Of a stretch of DNA of 13,838 bases, positions 5,735-13,822 are shown piece after piece. Origin of the DNA: CAYVFC01 sp964450715 (GTDB taxonomy: Bacteria; Myxococcota_A; Polyangia; Polyangiales; JAFGIB01). The notes under the pieces are model-generated. The model was not told the DNA's origin, searched no databases, and saw nothing but the letters and a program-made list of their open reading frames with translations. Each line of letters starts with the position of its first letter. Position 1 is the first letter of the stretch. The position numbers and the translations under genes are program-made. The stretch is taken from the NCBI GenBank assembly GCA_964450715.1, contig CAYVFC010000187.1:1-13838 (forward strand). The letters are read 5' to 3'.

Positions 5735-6820
5735 ATGACAGGCGCGCGTACGAGACGACGTCACAACCCGGTGTACACCCTCATGGTGGCGATGGCTTTG
5801 CTCGCCGGACCGGCAGTCATGACGGTCAGGGCACAGCCCGCGAACAAGGCGGCGAAGGAGAAAGCGGCAAAACCGGTGAAGAAGAGACCGGCCGCCGCCG
5901 GCAAGGAGAAAGCGGCCAAACCGGTGAAGAAGAGACCGGCCGCCGCCGGCAAGGTCAAGAAGCTCTCCCCGCTGCAGCAGGCCGAGCGGCTTTTGGACGC
6001 GCCGGATCCGGACAAGGTCCGCGCCGGGCTGGAACAGCTCGGGCTGATCGGAAAGCCGGCGGTCGTACGCCCGATTTCCGAAAGGCTTCGCCAGGGGTTG
6101 AACCCGCCGCTCATGCTTCTCGCTATCGAGACGCTGATGGCGACCAAGAGCCCGCGAGCGGGGCCGATCCTGATCGAGCTGTGCAGCCATCGCCGCGCCG
6201 CCATCCGCGCGGCAGCGGTGGGTGCTCTCGGGGAGCTGCGGGTGCGCACGGCGCGAGAAGTGCTGCGTGAGGCGCTGGACGACTCCGAGCCCGCGGTGCG
6301 CGCGGCCGCGGCCGGGGCCCTGACCCGCATGAGAGACCGGGGGACGCTCAAGACGCTGTACGCGCTCTTCGAGCGGGGCGAGAAGCCCGCGCTCGAAGCC
6401 ATCGCCGCGCTGGCCACCCCGGTCGAGATAAAAAGGCTGCTCGGCTACCTGGAGGACCGGCCGCTGAGCGCGCTGGAACCCGCTTTTATCGCGCTATTTG
6501 AGCGCAAGAGCTTCCCCAGGCCGGGTAAAATGTCCCTGATCGCGGGCCTGACCGAGAACGGCTCGCCCGATGCCGAGCAGTTCCTGCGCGACCGGCTGGC
6601 CAAGCTATCGGGAGCAGAGCAGGCACCCCTGAGCCGCGCTATCGGCAAGGCGCTGGAGACGATCCAGCGCAGGAGAATGGAAAAGACACAAGCCGCGACC
6701 GAAGCGCGGAAGGCGGAAGAGAAGCAGGAGAGGATCGAGCCGAAGAAGCCAGAGGCGAAACCGAAGAAGGCGAAAGCCGCGGGCGAGCCGGCCGGAGCGG
6801 CGGCAAAGGAGGCGAAGTGA
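5735..6820 (+). CDS. Secreted HEAT-repeat protein with Lys/Ala-rich ends
   Basis: The protein has 361 residues. The start is ATG 5735 with AAGGGAG 6 nt upstream; a longer frame from 5588 lacks such support. Residues 1-33 form a signal peptide: basic MTGARTRRRH, hydrophobic 13-30, and a probable cut after VRA33. Residues 38-75 are Lys/Ala/Pro-rich and include two identical 16-residue units. Residues about 78-310 are alpha-helical HEAT-like repeats, clearest at 140-230 (HRRAAIRAAAVGALGEL, then SEPAVRAAAAGALTRM). These usually form a protein-binding solenoid. Residues 312-361 are a charged Lys/Glu/Ala tail. The TGA overlaps the ATG of the next gene by one base, so the two are translationally coupled. 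The exact function is unknown; a periplasmic scaffold working with the downstream lipoprotein is inference. Confidence 0.85.
   Translation: MTGARTRRRHNPVYTLMVAMALLAGPAVMTVRAQPANKAAKEKAAKPVKKRPAAAGKEKAAKPVKKRPAAAGKVKKLSPLQQAERLLDAPDPDKVRAGLEQLGLIGKPAVVRPISERLRQGLNPPLMLLAIETLMATKSPRAGPILIELCSHRRAAIRAAAVGALGELRVRTAREVLREALDDSEPAVRAAAAGALTRMRDRGTLKTLYALFERGEKPALEAIAALATPVEIKRLLGYLEDRPLSALEPAFIALFERKSFPRPGKMSLIAGLTENGSPDAEQFLRDRLAKLSGAEQAPLSRAIGKALETIQRRRMEKTQAATEARKAEEKQERIEPKKPEAKPKKAKAAGEPAGAAAKEAK
5855..5950 (+). repeat. 48-bp in-frame tandem duplication in the HEAT protein gene
   Basis: Two adjacent 48-bp units (5855-5902 and 5903-5950) differ at one base (GCA versus GCC, synonymous). Each encodes KEKAAKPVKKRPAAAG. 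The near identity points to a recent duplication or ongoing copy-number slippage in the Lys/Ala/Pro-rich linker just after the signal peptide. Confidence 0.95.
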
Positions 6821-9075
6821 TGAACCGTTCGCTGATCTTGATCGTTCTCTGCGCCGGCCTTACCGGCTGCGGCGCCAAGCCCTTTGTCACCACCTTCGTG
6901 GAGAAGTCCAGGCCCGGCGCGGCGAGCATCCTCGAGTCGCTCTCCGAGATCGAGCCCCGACAGGAACGCGCGGTGGTGGTCGGGGTAACCGCCGAGCCCG
7001 CCGAGCTGTTCGCCTGGGAGATACAGAAGGGGCTTCTCTGGCGGCGCCCGATCAAGGCGAGCTCCGCTCCCCGGGTGGCCGGACCGCTGGTGGTGACCCA
7101 CGAAGGAGACGAGATCGTGGCCCGCGACCTGGACAGCGGGGAGGAGCTGTTCAGTATCGGTGACCGGGCGCGGCTGGTGGGAGCGGACGGGTACGGAGAC
7201 ACGGCGGTGATCGCGCTCGTTACCGATCCCGAGGAGCAGTCGCGAGGCATCGTGGTGGGTGTCGAAGAAGGTGACATCGCCTGGGAGCGCGAGGCCGATT
7301 TTCCGGTGGGCGTACCGCTGGTGGCCGAGGGGTTTGTGGTATTGCCGTGGGCCACCAATCGCCTGTCGTTGCTCGACGCCGAGGACGGCGAGGAGCTGGC
7401 GCGCCTGCGCCTGCAGGATTCGGTCTCGGGACACGCCTTTGTGGACGGACGCTCCGCCTACGTGGGGCAGCACGGTTTCTTCCGCGTCGACCCGCGGCTA
7501 AAGAGCGGCGTCCGAGAGGATGCGGTCTACTACAGCCCGGTGGCCCGGCCCATGCCCGGCCAGCCCGGTTTGCTGCGCGAGGCTTACGAGCCCGTACCGC
7601 CGCCGGATCACGCAGGGCACCGGGTGGATCTGAGCTGGCGGGCCGGCGGAAAGGGCGACACCATCGCCATCCGGGACGACACCCTGTACCTGCGCTTCTA
7701 TCGCTTCCTCTTCGCCCTGGACGCGGAGAGCGACGCGATTCGCTGGATCTACACCGGTCCGGCCGACCTGTCCGGCGTCGCCGTACAGCCCGGAGGGGTA
7801 TTTCTGGCGGATACCGAGGGCTCGCTGCTCTTTCTCTCCTCGCTGGGCCACCCGGTCTGGCGAGAGCAGATGGAGCTGAAGCCGGTGGCGGCGCACGTGC
7901 GCCCGGGGTCGCTCGTCCCGCAAGCGGACGCGGCAGAATCCTCGAAGGAACAGGCCGCGAAAGCCGCCCCGCCGAAGCTCGAGATGCCGCCGCTGCAGGA
8001 GCAGCTCATCGCCGCTGCCGAGCTGGACGATCTTCGGCTGGCGGGTGGTCGGGCCTTTGCCGTCGAGCATCTCTCCCGCTTCGAGGGAGCCGAGATGACC
8101 GGGCGTCTGATCCGTATATGCGACGATCGGAAGGCGCCCGAACCGGTACGGCTCGCGGCCTGCGACCGGATGGCCGAGCGCACGCGGGGCCAGCAGCATA
8201 TCCTGGAGGCGCTCGGCCGCCGCGCCTCCTTTCTTTCCGAGACCGCGCCGCCGCCGACCGGAGCGCTGGGCAGGGCGGCGGCGGCCATGAAGCTCCACGC
8301 TGCCGCCCCGCTGCTGGTACGGCACCTGAAAGACGCGGATACTCCGGCAGCCGAGCTGCCGGCACTGATCGAGGCGCTGGCCGCTCTCGACTACTCGGAG
8401 GCCGCGGCCCCGCTCGAGCGCTTCCTGAGCCTGCACCACGCCGAGCCCTGGGAGCAACACCTGGCCGCCGGCCTGGGCGCGGCGATCGAGGCGCTGGTCG
8501 CCCTGCGCGGAAAGGCCGCGGATACTATCTTGAAACGCGTAGCCGCCGACCCCATGACCATGAAGGGGCTCGGGGAGCTGGCCGAGCGGGCGCTGACCTC
8601 GTTGCACACCCGGCCGCCCGCCGCCTCGGCGGCCGAGAAGGAAGCGGCGGCAAAAAAGCCGACGCCCGGCGGGAAGCACCCGGGCACAGCGGCGGACACA
8701 AGCCGGCCGCATTACCTGAGCATGGGCGTGGTCGACCGGGTATTGCGCCGGGGAGAGGGCAAGCTGCGGCAATGCTTTGAGCTCGACGAGCCGGGCTCGC
8801 TCTACGCCCGCATCTCCATGGTGGTGCACGGCAGCGGCGAGGTCGAGCGCGTCTTCGTCACCCCGACCGCCATGCAACAGTGTGTGGAAAAGGCACTGCA
8901 GAAAGTCGAGTTCCCTCCCACGCAGTCGCGCCGGCAGCAGGTCGTCTACGTCCTGCAGCGCGTCAAGCGCGGCAAGGCGTCAACCGAGGAAGATCCCAGG
9001 CTGAAGAGCCGGGGCAAGAAGAAGAAGCAAAAACGGACGGGCAAGAAGCCCGGCAAGCCGGCCGCGAAACGCTAG
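6820..9075 (+). CDS. Lipoprotein with PQQ-like propeller region, helical repeats and AgmX/PglI-type C-terminal domain
   Basis: The protein has 751 residues. ATG 6820 overlaps the upstream TGA and has AAAGGAGG 7 nt upstream; GTG 6817 is a weaker alternative. The signal peptide ends in the lipobox LTGC, so C17 would be lipidated and the protein envelope-anchored. Residues about 50-350 contain PQQ-like beta-propeller strands (LFAWEIQKGLLWRR, LSLLDAEDGEELAR, LFALDAESDAIRWIY). Residues about 390-595 are Ala/Leu-rich helical repeats resembling HEAT. A low-complexity linker (598-628) leads to an AgmX/PglI-type domain (about 632-715) with paired cysteines C652 and C688 and the pattern G-KLRQC ... GEVERVFV ... 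QQCVEKALQKVEFP. The last 30 residues are Lys-rich. It is coupled to the HEAT gene. AgmX/PglI proteins are linked to gliding motility in Myxococcus, but the domain is widespread, so motility is not implied here. Confidence 0.88.
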   Translation: MNRSLILIVLCAGLTGCGAKPFVTTFVEKSRPGAASILESLSEIEPRQERAVVVGVTAEPAELFAWEIQKGLLWRRPIKASSAPRVAGPLVVTHEGDEIVARDLDSGEELFSIGDRARLVGADGYGDTAVIALVTDPEEQSRGIVVGVEEGDIAWEREADFPVGVPLVAEGFVVLPWATNRLSLLDAEDGEELARLRLQDSVSGHAFVDGRSAYVGQHGFFRVDPRLKSGVREDAVYYSPVARPMPGQPGLLREAYEPVPPPDHAGHRVDLSWRAGGKGDTIAIRDDTLYLRFYRFLFALDAESDAIRWIYTGPADLSGVAVQPGGVFLADTEGSLLFLSSLGHPVWREQMELKPVAAHVRPGSLVPQADAAESSKEQAAKAAPPKLEMPPLQEQLIAAAELDDLRLAGGRAFAVEHLSRFEGAEMTGRLIRICDDRKAPEPVRLAACDRMAERTRGQQHILEALGRRASFLSETAPPPTGALGRAAAAMKLHAAAPLLVRHLKDADTPAAELPALIEALAALDYSEAAAPLERFLSLHHAEPWEQHLAAGLGAAIEALVALRGKAADTILKRVAADPMTMKGLGELAERALTSLHTRPPAASAAEKEAAAKKPTPGGKHPGTAADTSRPHYLSMGVVDRVLRRGEGKLRQCFELDEPGSLYARISMVVHGSGEVERVFVTPTAMQQCVEKALQKVEFPPTQSRRQQVVYVLQRVKRGKASTEEDPRLKSRGKKKKQKRTGKKPGKPAAKR

Positions 9076-9151
9076 CTCGAACGAAGTTAGAGATCTCTAT
9101 CGGTAAGCAGAACTCTCCCTCCGGTCGAGATGACATGGGTACGGGGGGGCT

Positions 9152-9814
9152 CTACCTCCCCGGAAGCTCCAGCAGCGCCCACAGATAGAGGCTGGCAATA
9201 CTGCGGTAAGGGGCCCAGGGCCGACCGGCGGCGGCGACCTCGGAAGGCGTCGGCAGCCGTGGCAAGTCGTGAGCGATCCGCAGACCATTGCGGATGCCGG
9301 CATCGCCGACCGGCAGCACGTCCGGCCGGCCCAGCCGGAACATGAGAAACATCTGCGCGGTCCAGATCCCGACGCCCGGAAGCCGGGTGAGCGCGGAGAC
9401 GATCTCGTCGTCGCTCGCCCTGGCCAAGGCGTTCAGGCGCAGGCTCCGGTCGGCGACCGCAGTGGCCAGCGACCGCAAGTAGCGCACCTTCGCGCCCGAA
9501 AGACCCGCGCCGCGCAGGCTGGGCTCCGGGGTGGTCAGCAGCCGCGACGCGGTGACCCGCCCGCCCAGGCAGCGGAGCATCCGGCCATAGATGGTGGACG
9601 CCGCCTTGAGCGAAAGCTGCTGGTAGACGATGGAGCGGGCGATGCAGTCGAGATGCGACGAAGCGCCCGATGGAGCGAAGCGCTGGGCGCCCAGCGTTTC
9701 CACCACGCGACCGATGGCAACGCCTAGCAACGGATCGACGCGCCGCAGGTGCTTCTCCGCTCCTCCCGCTCGCGCCCGGCGGCGATGCCAGGTCTCCTCG
9801 AAGCTCGCCGGCAT
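9152..9814 (-). CDS. AlkA-type DNA-3-methyladenine glycosylase (HhH-GPD)
   Basis: The protein has 220 residues and belongs to the helix-hairpin-helix/GPD superfamily; it removes alkylated purines in base excision repair. The hairpin motif is LPGVGIWTAQM (145-155). The catalytic aspartate is D171 in DVLPVGDAGIRNG. The upstream IVYQQLS (62-68) and C-terminal RPWAPYRSIASLYLW (198-212) patterns are typical of 3-methyladenine glycosylase II. No Cys-rich iron-sulphur cluster motif (as in Nth/MutY) is seen. It lacks the N-terminal domain of E. coli AlkA and resembles shorter bacterial AlkA-like enzymes. ATG 9814 was chosen because AAGGGGA lies just upstream; an extension to TTG 9853 has no such support. 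It follows the TPR gene by 46 nt on the same strand and is probably cotranscribed. Confidence 0.92.
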   Translation of the reverse strand: MPASFEETWHRRRARAGGAEKHLRRVDPLLGVAIGRVVETLGAQRFAPSGASSHLDCIARSIVYQQLSLKAASTIYGRMLRCLGGRVTASRLLTTPEPSLRGAGLSGAKVRYLRSLATAVADRSLRLNALARASDDEIVSALTRLPGVGIWTAQMFLMFRLGRPDVLPVGDAGIRNGLRIAHDLPRLPTPSEVAAAGRPWAPYRSIASLYLWALLELPGR

Positions 9815-9860
9815 CCCGTCCCCTTGGTTTTCGACCTCGACCCCGGCGGCCAATCGGCGA

Positions 9861-11249
9861 TCAGCCGCTCTTGCCGTTGGCGATGCCGAAGTGCGCGGCC
9901 TTCTTCATGGCCCGCTCGCCCTCTTCGTCCTTGCCGAGCCTCTTGAGCGCGACGCCTTTGTTATGCCAGGCCTTGCCGTAGTCGGGCCGAAACGAAATCG
10001 CCTTTTCGAACAACTCGATGGCATCGTCCATCCGGCCGAGCATTCCCGCGGCGATGCCCTTGTGGCACCAGGACTCGGGGTGCTCGCGGTTCACGGCCAG
10101 CGCCCGGTCGAACTGTTTCACCGCCTCTGGGACCTTTCCCCGCTTCAGCAGCATCAGCCCCTCCCCGTACAGGGCGTCGGGGTTCTTGGGCTCGAGCTCC
10201 AGCGCTTTTCGGAGGCAGGGCTCCGCCTCTTCCAGGCGCCCGGACTCGATCAGGGCCAGGGCCTTGCCCGTCCAGGCCTGGGCGTTATCGGGATTGATCT
10301 CCAGCGCCCGTGAGAAGCTGCGGATGGCCTCCTTCCAGTCGCTGCGTACGGCAAAGGCGCGCCCCCTGCCGTTCCAGGCGTCCGCGTCGTCGCGACTGAC
10401 GGCCAGTACCCGGTCGAAGCAGCGGATGGCGCCGTCCACGTCTTCCCGCTCGGTGAGGAGAAAGCCCTTGTTGAGCAGCGCTCCGGCGTGTTTCGGGTTT
10501 AGCTCGAGCGCCTTGTCGTAGCTCTCGATGGCCTCGTCCCGCTTGCCCTGATCCTGCTGCGCGACGCCTCGTTCGACCCAGGCCTCCACCAGCTTGGCAT
10601 CGATGCCGAGCACCTTGTCGTAACAGAGGATCGCCTCGTTGAACCGCCCCTGCATGCTGATGACATTACACGACCTATACAAGATGCTCGCGTCGCCGGG
10701 TTTGAGCTCGACGGCCTTCTGCAGCGCGGTCCGGGCTGGTTCCAACCGCCCCTGGTTGGCCAGCGCCGTTCCTTTCTGCATCCAGGCCTCCGCGTGGTTC
10801 GAGTTGGCGCGAATGGCCCGGTCGAGTTGCTCTACGGCCTCGTCGAACTTGCCCTGCTCGTTGAGCGCGTCGGCCTTGTTGGTCAGGACGGCCGGGTTGT
10901 CGGGGTCGAAGAGAAGCGCTATGTCGAAGTAGATGAGCGCGCCGATCAGGTTGCCCTGCTTCTGCATCACGCTTCCCTTGTTGTTCCAGGCGTCGGCGTA
11001 GTTAGGGGAGAGCCGGATCGCCTTGTCGAAGCACTCGATGGCTTCCTCCAGCTTACCCTGCATGCCGAAAGCCAGACCTTTTCGGTTCCACTCCTCGGCT
11101 TCCCGGCTGTTTTCCGTCAAACCGAGTCGACCGCAGGACGGCGCGAGCATCACGGTCAGTACGACCATAACGAAGAACAACGGCGATGTGAGCGGCGCTT
11201 TACCTCCGGCCCGTGACCGGCGAGCGCGAGCGCGAATCGGATCTATCAT
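9861..11249 (-). CDS. Tetratricopeptide (TPR) repeat protein, membrane-anchored or lipoprotein
   Basis: The protein has 462 residues from ATG 11249. The N-terminus has an Arg-rich segment (IRARARRSRAGGK), a hydrophobic stretch (about 19-37) and APSC at 36-39. This resembles a lipoprotein signal but departs from a strict lipobox; a plain membrane anchor is possible. From residue 54 to the end there are twelve consecutive TPRs of exactly 34 residues with no spacer (W/L-N-KG-A-----G---EA---FD-AL---P----A). TPR arrays bind peptides or proteins as a superhelix; the partner is unknown. Upstream TTG 11288 would add 13 residues and overlap the opposite promoter region, so it was not used. No clear Shine-Dalgarno precedes ATG 11249. 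The AlkA-like gene lies 46 nt downstream and queE is divergent. Confidence 0.88.
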   Translation of the reverse strand: MIDPIRARARRSRAGGKAPLTSPLFFVMVVLTVMLAPSCGRLGLTENSREAEEWNRKGLAFGMQGKLEEAIECFDKAIRLSPNYADAWNNKGSVMQKQGNLIGALIYFDIALLFDPDNPAVLTNKADALNEQGKFDEAVEQLDRAIRANSNHAEAWMQKGTALANQGRLEPARTALQKAVELKPGDASILYRSCNVISMQGRFNEAILCYDKVLGIDAKLVEAWVERGVAQQDQGKRDEAIESYDKALELNPKHAGALLNKGFLLTEREDVDGAIRCFDRVLAVSRDDADAWNGRGRAFAVRSDWKEAIRSFSRALEINPDNAQAWTGKALALIESGRLEEAEPCLRKALELEPKNPDALYGEGLMLLKRGKVPEAVKQFDRALAVNREHPESWCHKGIAAGMLGRMDDAIELFEKAISFRPDYGKAWHNKGVALKRLGKDEEGERAMKKAAHFGIANGKSG

Positions 11250-11254
11250 GTTAT

Positions 11255-11290
11255 GGTTGCACACGAAGGAGTCTAGCGTGCGTTGCAACC
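11255..11290. promoter_or_regulatory. Inverted repeat in the TPR/queE divergent intergenic region
   Basis: GGTTGCA (11255-11261) and TGCAACC (11284-11290) are perfect 7-bp inverted arms separated by 22 nt in the 81-bp region between the divergent starts. A weak queE promoter candidate overlaps it: TTGCAA (11283-11288), 16 nt, TAAAAC (11305-11310). The arms could be an operator or an RNA stem; neither is established. Confidence 0.35.
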
Positions 11291-11330
11291 CCTTGAATAT
11301 GTCTTAAAACGGAGGCGGGCACAAACGAGA

Positions 11331-12005
11331 ATGACCAGAACGGCAACAGCCGCCGACGCGGAGAGCGTGGTCGTCCACGAGATCTACCGGTCCATCCAGG
11401 GCGAATCTAGCTACTGTGGGCTATCCTGCGGCTTTGTACGTCTGAGCGGGTGTAATCTCAGGTGTGAATGGTGCGATACCAGGCACGCGTTCGAGGGGGG
11501 ACGACGGATGCGGATCGCCGAGGTACGGGAAGCGGTGGAATCGATGGACACCGATCTGATCGAGGTTACCGGAGGGGAGCCCCTACTGCAGCCGGGAACG
11601 CGTCCACTGTTGGCAGCGCTCTGCGAGACGGGCAGGACGGTTCTACTGGAAACCAGCGGCGAACGGGACATCTCCGAGATGGATCCGCGCGTGGTCCGGA
11701 TCATGGACATCAAGACGCCGTCGAGCGGCGAATCGCACCGCGTGCGCTGGGAGAACCTGGATCTGCTGACCCGCAGAGACGAGGTCAAGCTGGTGCTGCT
11801 CGACCGCGCCGACTACGAGTGGGCGCGAGGGGTGATCGAGCGCGAGAAGCTCGCGAGCCGAACCGGCGAGGTGCTGCTCAGCCCCGTGCACGGCGAGCTC
11901 GCCCCCGAGGAGCTGGTCGCCTGGGTGCTGCAAGACGGGTTGCGGGCGCGCGTGCAGCTTCAGTTGCACAAGTACATCTGGGGTCCCGACCGACAGGGGG
12001 TATAG
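11331..12005 (+). CDS. queE: 7-carboxy-7-deazaguanine synthase
   Basis: Radical SAM enzyme of 224 residues that converts 6-carboxy-5,6,7,8-tetrahydropterin to 7-carboxy-7-deazaguanine, the ring contraction in preQ0 and queuosine synthesis. EIYRSIQGES (17-26) and CNLRCEWCDT (41-50) give the CxxxCxxC cluster-binding cysteines C41, C45 and C48. TGGEPLLQ (80-87) is the SAM-contact motif, and the C-terminal QLHKYIWGPD (211-220) is characteristic of QueE. ATG 11331 was chosen; GGAGG lies at 11311-11315, somewhat far, with GAGA directly before the ATG. A TTG at 11283 would add 16 non-family residues. No queC, queD or queF lies in the window. A histidine kinase gene begins 9 nt after the stop, suggesting cotranscription. 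Confidence 0.96.
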   Translation: MTRTATAADAESVVVHEIYRSIQGESSYCGLSCGFVRLSGCNLRCEWCDTRHAFEGGRRMRIAEVREAVESMDTDLIEVTGGEPLLQPGTRPLLAALCETGRTVLLETSGERDISEMDPRVVRIMDIKTPSSGESHRVRWENLDLLTRRDEVKLVLLDRADYEWARGVIEREKLASRTGEVLLSPVHGELAPEELVAWVLQDGLRARVQLQLHKYIWGPDRQGV

Positions 12006-12014
12006 AGAAAGTAG

Positions 12015-13781
12015 ATGCGACTCGGTATCCGAACCAGACTGTTCGCCACATCGATCCTGCTCGTCTCGGTGGTGGGTCTGGTCAGCGGCGTCTACCTAGA
12101 GCGCGTCCTTCGTTCCTGGCTGGAAGCCCGCATCGAATCCAACCTGTTTCTGCTCACCAAAACCTCCCGCCAGTTCGTGGAGACGGCGCCCGGCAACGAT
12201 ACGCTGCAACAGATGGACCGTTTCGCCGATCGCCTGGGCCGCTCCAGCGGGGCGCGGGTCACCATCATCGCCAGCGACGGGGTGGTGCTGGGCGACTCCG
12301 AGCTCAACCTGCAACAGGTGCGGGAGGTGGAAAACCACGGAGGACGCCCGGAAATACGTGCCGCCGCCCGCTCGGGCAGCGGCAGCTCCCGGCGCTACAG
12401 CGCCACCATCCGAACCCACATGCTCTACGTCGCCGTCCCCTATCAGCGGCACGACCGTACGGGCGTGGTTCGCCTCTCCGTTCCGCTCGCCGAGGTGGAC
12501 GCGGCCATCGGCAGGCTGCGCTTGCTGCTGCTTCTGGCCGGCCTGCTCGGACTGGTGGTGAGCGTGATAGTGAGCGCGGTCGCCTCTCACCTGCTCTCCC
12601 GCCGCCTGCGCAGCCTGGTCGAGCACGCCCGGGCGGTGGCCCACAACAAGGCGGGAAAGTTGCCACTTCCGCCGGACGACGAGCTGGGCCGGTTGGCCGG
12701 TTCCTTCAACCGCCTGGTCGCGGAGCTGGACCGGGCGGTCACGGATCTGGCCGGTGAACGCAATCGGCTGGAGACCGTGCTGGAAAGCATGAACGAAGCG
12801 GTGCTGGCGCTTGATCCGGAGCAGCGGGTATCCATGGCGAACCAGGCTGCGCTGGACATTCTCAAGATCTCCTCTCCCCCGGTGGGCCGCACCCTGCTGG
12901 AGGTGGTACGGGTACCGGCCCTGATCGAGCTGGTGGCAAAGGGTGCGGACGGGTCCACGGCCACGGCCGAGCTCGAGCTGCCCGGTCGGCCCAGCCGCCG
13001 GGTCCTGGCCGTGGTCGCGCCGCAAAGAACCGCCGGCGGCAGCGTACTGGTCATGCACGACGTGACCGAGATGCGCCGGCTGGAGCGGGTGCGCCGGGAC
13101 TTCGTGGCCAACGTGTCGCACGAGCTTCGAACACCGGTGAGCGTCGTGCAGGCCAATGCCGAGACACTGCTCGGCGGCGCGCTCGGGGACCGCGAACGGG
13201 CGCGCGAGTTCCTGGAGGCGATCTACCGCAACGCAAAACGGCTCTCCGGCATGATCTCGGACCTGCTGGACCTCTCCCGCATCGAGGCCGGCCGGATGGT
13301 ACTGGACACCGAAGCGGTTCCGCTGGACGAGGTGGTGGCGCGGGCGGCGCAATCGGTCGAGGAGACAGCCGCCCGCAAGGGAGTCTCTCTCGAGAACGCG
13401 GTCGGGAAATCGATCGGGGTTCGCGCCGACGAGAAGGCGTTGGAGCAGGTACTGGTCAACCTGCTGGACAACGCTGTCAAGTACTGCGGCGAGGGGGGCC
13501 ATGTAGCAGCGCGGGCCGCGGAAGACCGGGGCATGGTGCGCGTCGAGGTCCGGGATGACGGTCCCGGGATCGAGCCGCAGCACCGGGACCGCGTTTTCGA
13601 ACGCTTCTACCGGGTCGAGCCCGGCCGTTCGCGCGAGCTGGGCGGCACCGGTCTCGGGCTGTCCATCGTCCGCAACCTGGTGAGCGCCATGGGCGGCAAG
13701 GCCGGATTCGAGCCGGCCGAGCCCCGCGGCTCGATCTTCTGGTTCACCCTGCCGGCCGCGGAGCTGCAGGACGTCGGCTAA
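12015..13781 (+). CDS. PhoR-type membrane sensor histidine kinase with HAMP and PAS
   Basis: The kinase has 588 residues. Order: TM1 (about 9-28), an extracytoplasmic sensor region (about 29-166), TM2 (about 168-190), HAMP (about 191-245), PAS-like (about 250-352), dimerisation/HisKA (about 356-425) with phospho-acceptor H369 in FVANVSHELRTP, and the HATPase domain. The ATPase shows N box NLLDNAVKY (482-490), G1 DDGPGIE (514-520), F box ERFYR (529-533) and G2 GGTGLGLS (543-550). All boxes look intact, so it should autophosphorylate. The PAS-HAMP-HisKA layout matches the PhoR group of phosphate-sensing kinases, but the signal cannot be read from sequence. It starts 9 nt after queE with GAGAAAG upstream. 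No response regulator is in the window; one may lie beyond the right edge. Confidence 0.93.
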   Translation: MRLGIRTRLFATSILLVSVVGLVSGVYLERVLRSWLEARIESNLFLLTKTSRQFVETAPGNDTLQQMDRFADRLGRSSGARVTIIASDGVVLGDSELNLQQVREVENHGGRPEIRAAARSGSGSSRRYSATIRTHMLYVAVPYQRHDRTGVVRLSVPLAEVDAAIGRLRLLLLLAGLLGLVVSVIVSAVASHLLSRRLRSLVEHARAVAHNKAGKLPLPPDDELGRLAGSFNRLVAELDRAVTDLAGERNRLETVLESMNEAVLALDPEQRVSMANQAALDILKISSPPVGRTLLEVVRVPALIELVAKGADGSTATAELELPGRPSRRVLAVVAPQRTAGGSVLVMHDVTEMRRLERVRRDFVANVSHELRTPVSVVQANAETLLGGALGDRERAREFLEAIYRNAKRLSGMISDLLDLSRIEAGRMVLDTEAVPLDEVVARAAQSVEETAARKGVSLENAVGKSIGVRADEKALEQVLVNLLDNAVKYCGEGGHVAARAAEDRGMVRVEVRDDGPGIEPQHRDRVFERFYRVEPGRSRELGGTGLGLSIVRNLVSAMGGKAGFEPAEPRGSIFWFTLPAAELQDVG

Positions 13782-13782
13782 T

Positions 13783-13822
13783 ACGACTCGATCGCTTCTG
13801 GCACGACTTGGTCGCTTCGGCG
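13783..13822 (+). repeat. Imperfect 20-bp tandem repeat after the histidine kinase gene
   Basis: ACGACTCGATCGCTTCTGGC (13783-13802) is followed directly by a copy at 13803-13822 that matches at 15 of 20 positions. It begins two bases after the kinase stop codon. The window ends 16 bases later, so it is unclear whether more copies follow or whether this is an operator of the next gene. Confidence 0.4.

Noticed and set aside
7347..8780. A 477-codon Arg/Ala/Gly-rich frame inside the lipoprotein gene
   Set aside because: It is an alternative frame of a gene with signal peptide, lipobox and recognisable domains. No family pattern or ribosome binding site is seen.
9076..9151. A bidirectional terminator between the convergent lipoprotein and glycosylase genes, based on the palindrome TAGAGATCTCTA at 9088-9099
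   Set aside because: A 12-bp palindrome with no loop and no T-run is not a terminator-type hairpin; chance is likely.
11250..11288. TTG 11288 as start of the TPR gene
   Set aside because: It overlaps the divergent control region and adds 13 residues that disturb the signal-like N-terminus; ATG 11249 is simpler.
11262..11330. A preQ1 riboswitch upstream of queE
   Set aside because: A CTAGC-containing stretch and an A-run gave a faint resemblance, but the required stem plus A-rich tail pseudoknot could not be drawn convincingly.
12096..13583. A 495-codon open frame on the minus strand opposite the histidine kinase
   Set aside because: The sense frame shows a full set of kinase motifs; the antisense frame shows none and is a codon-bias artefact.
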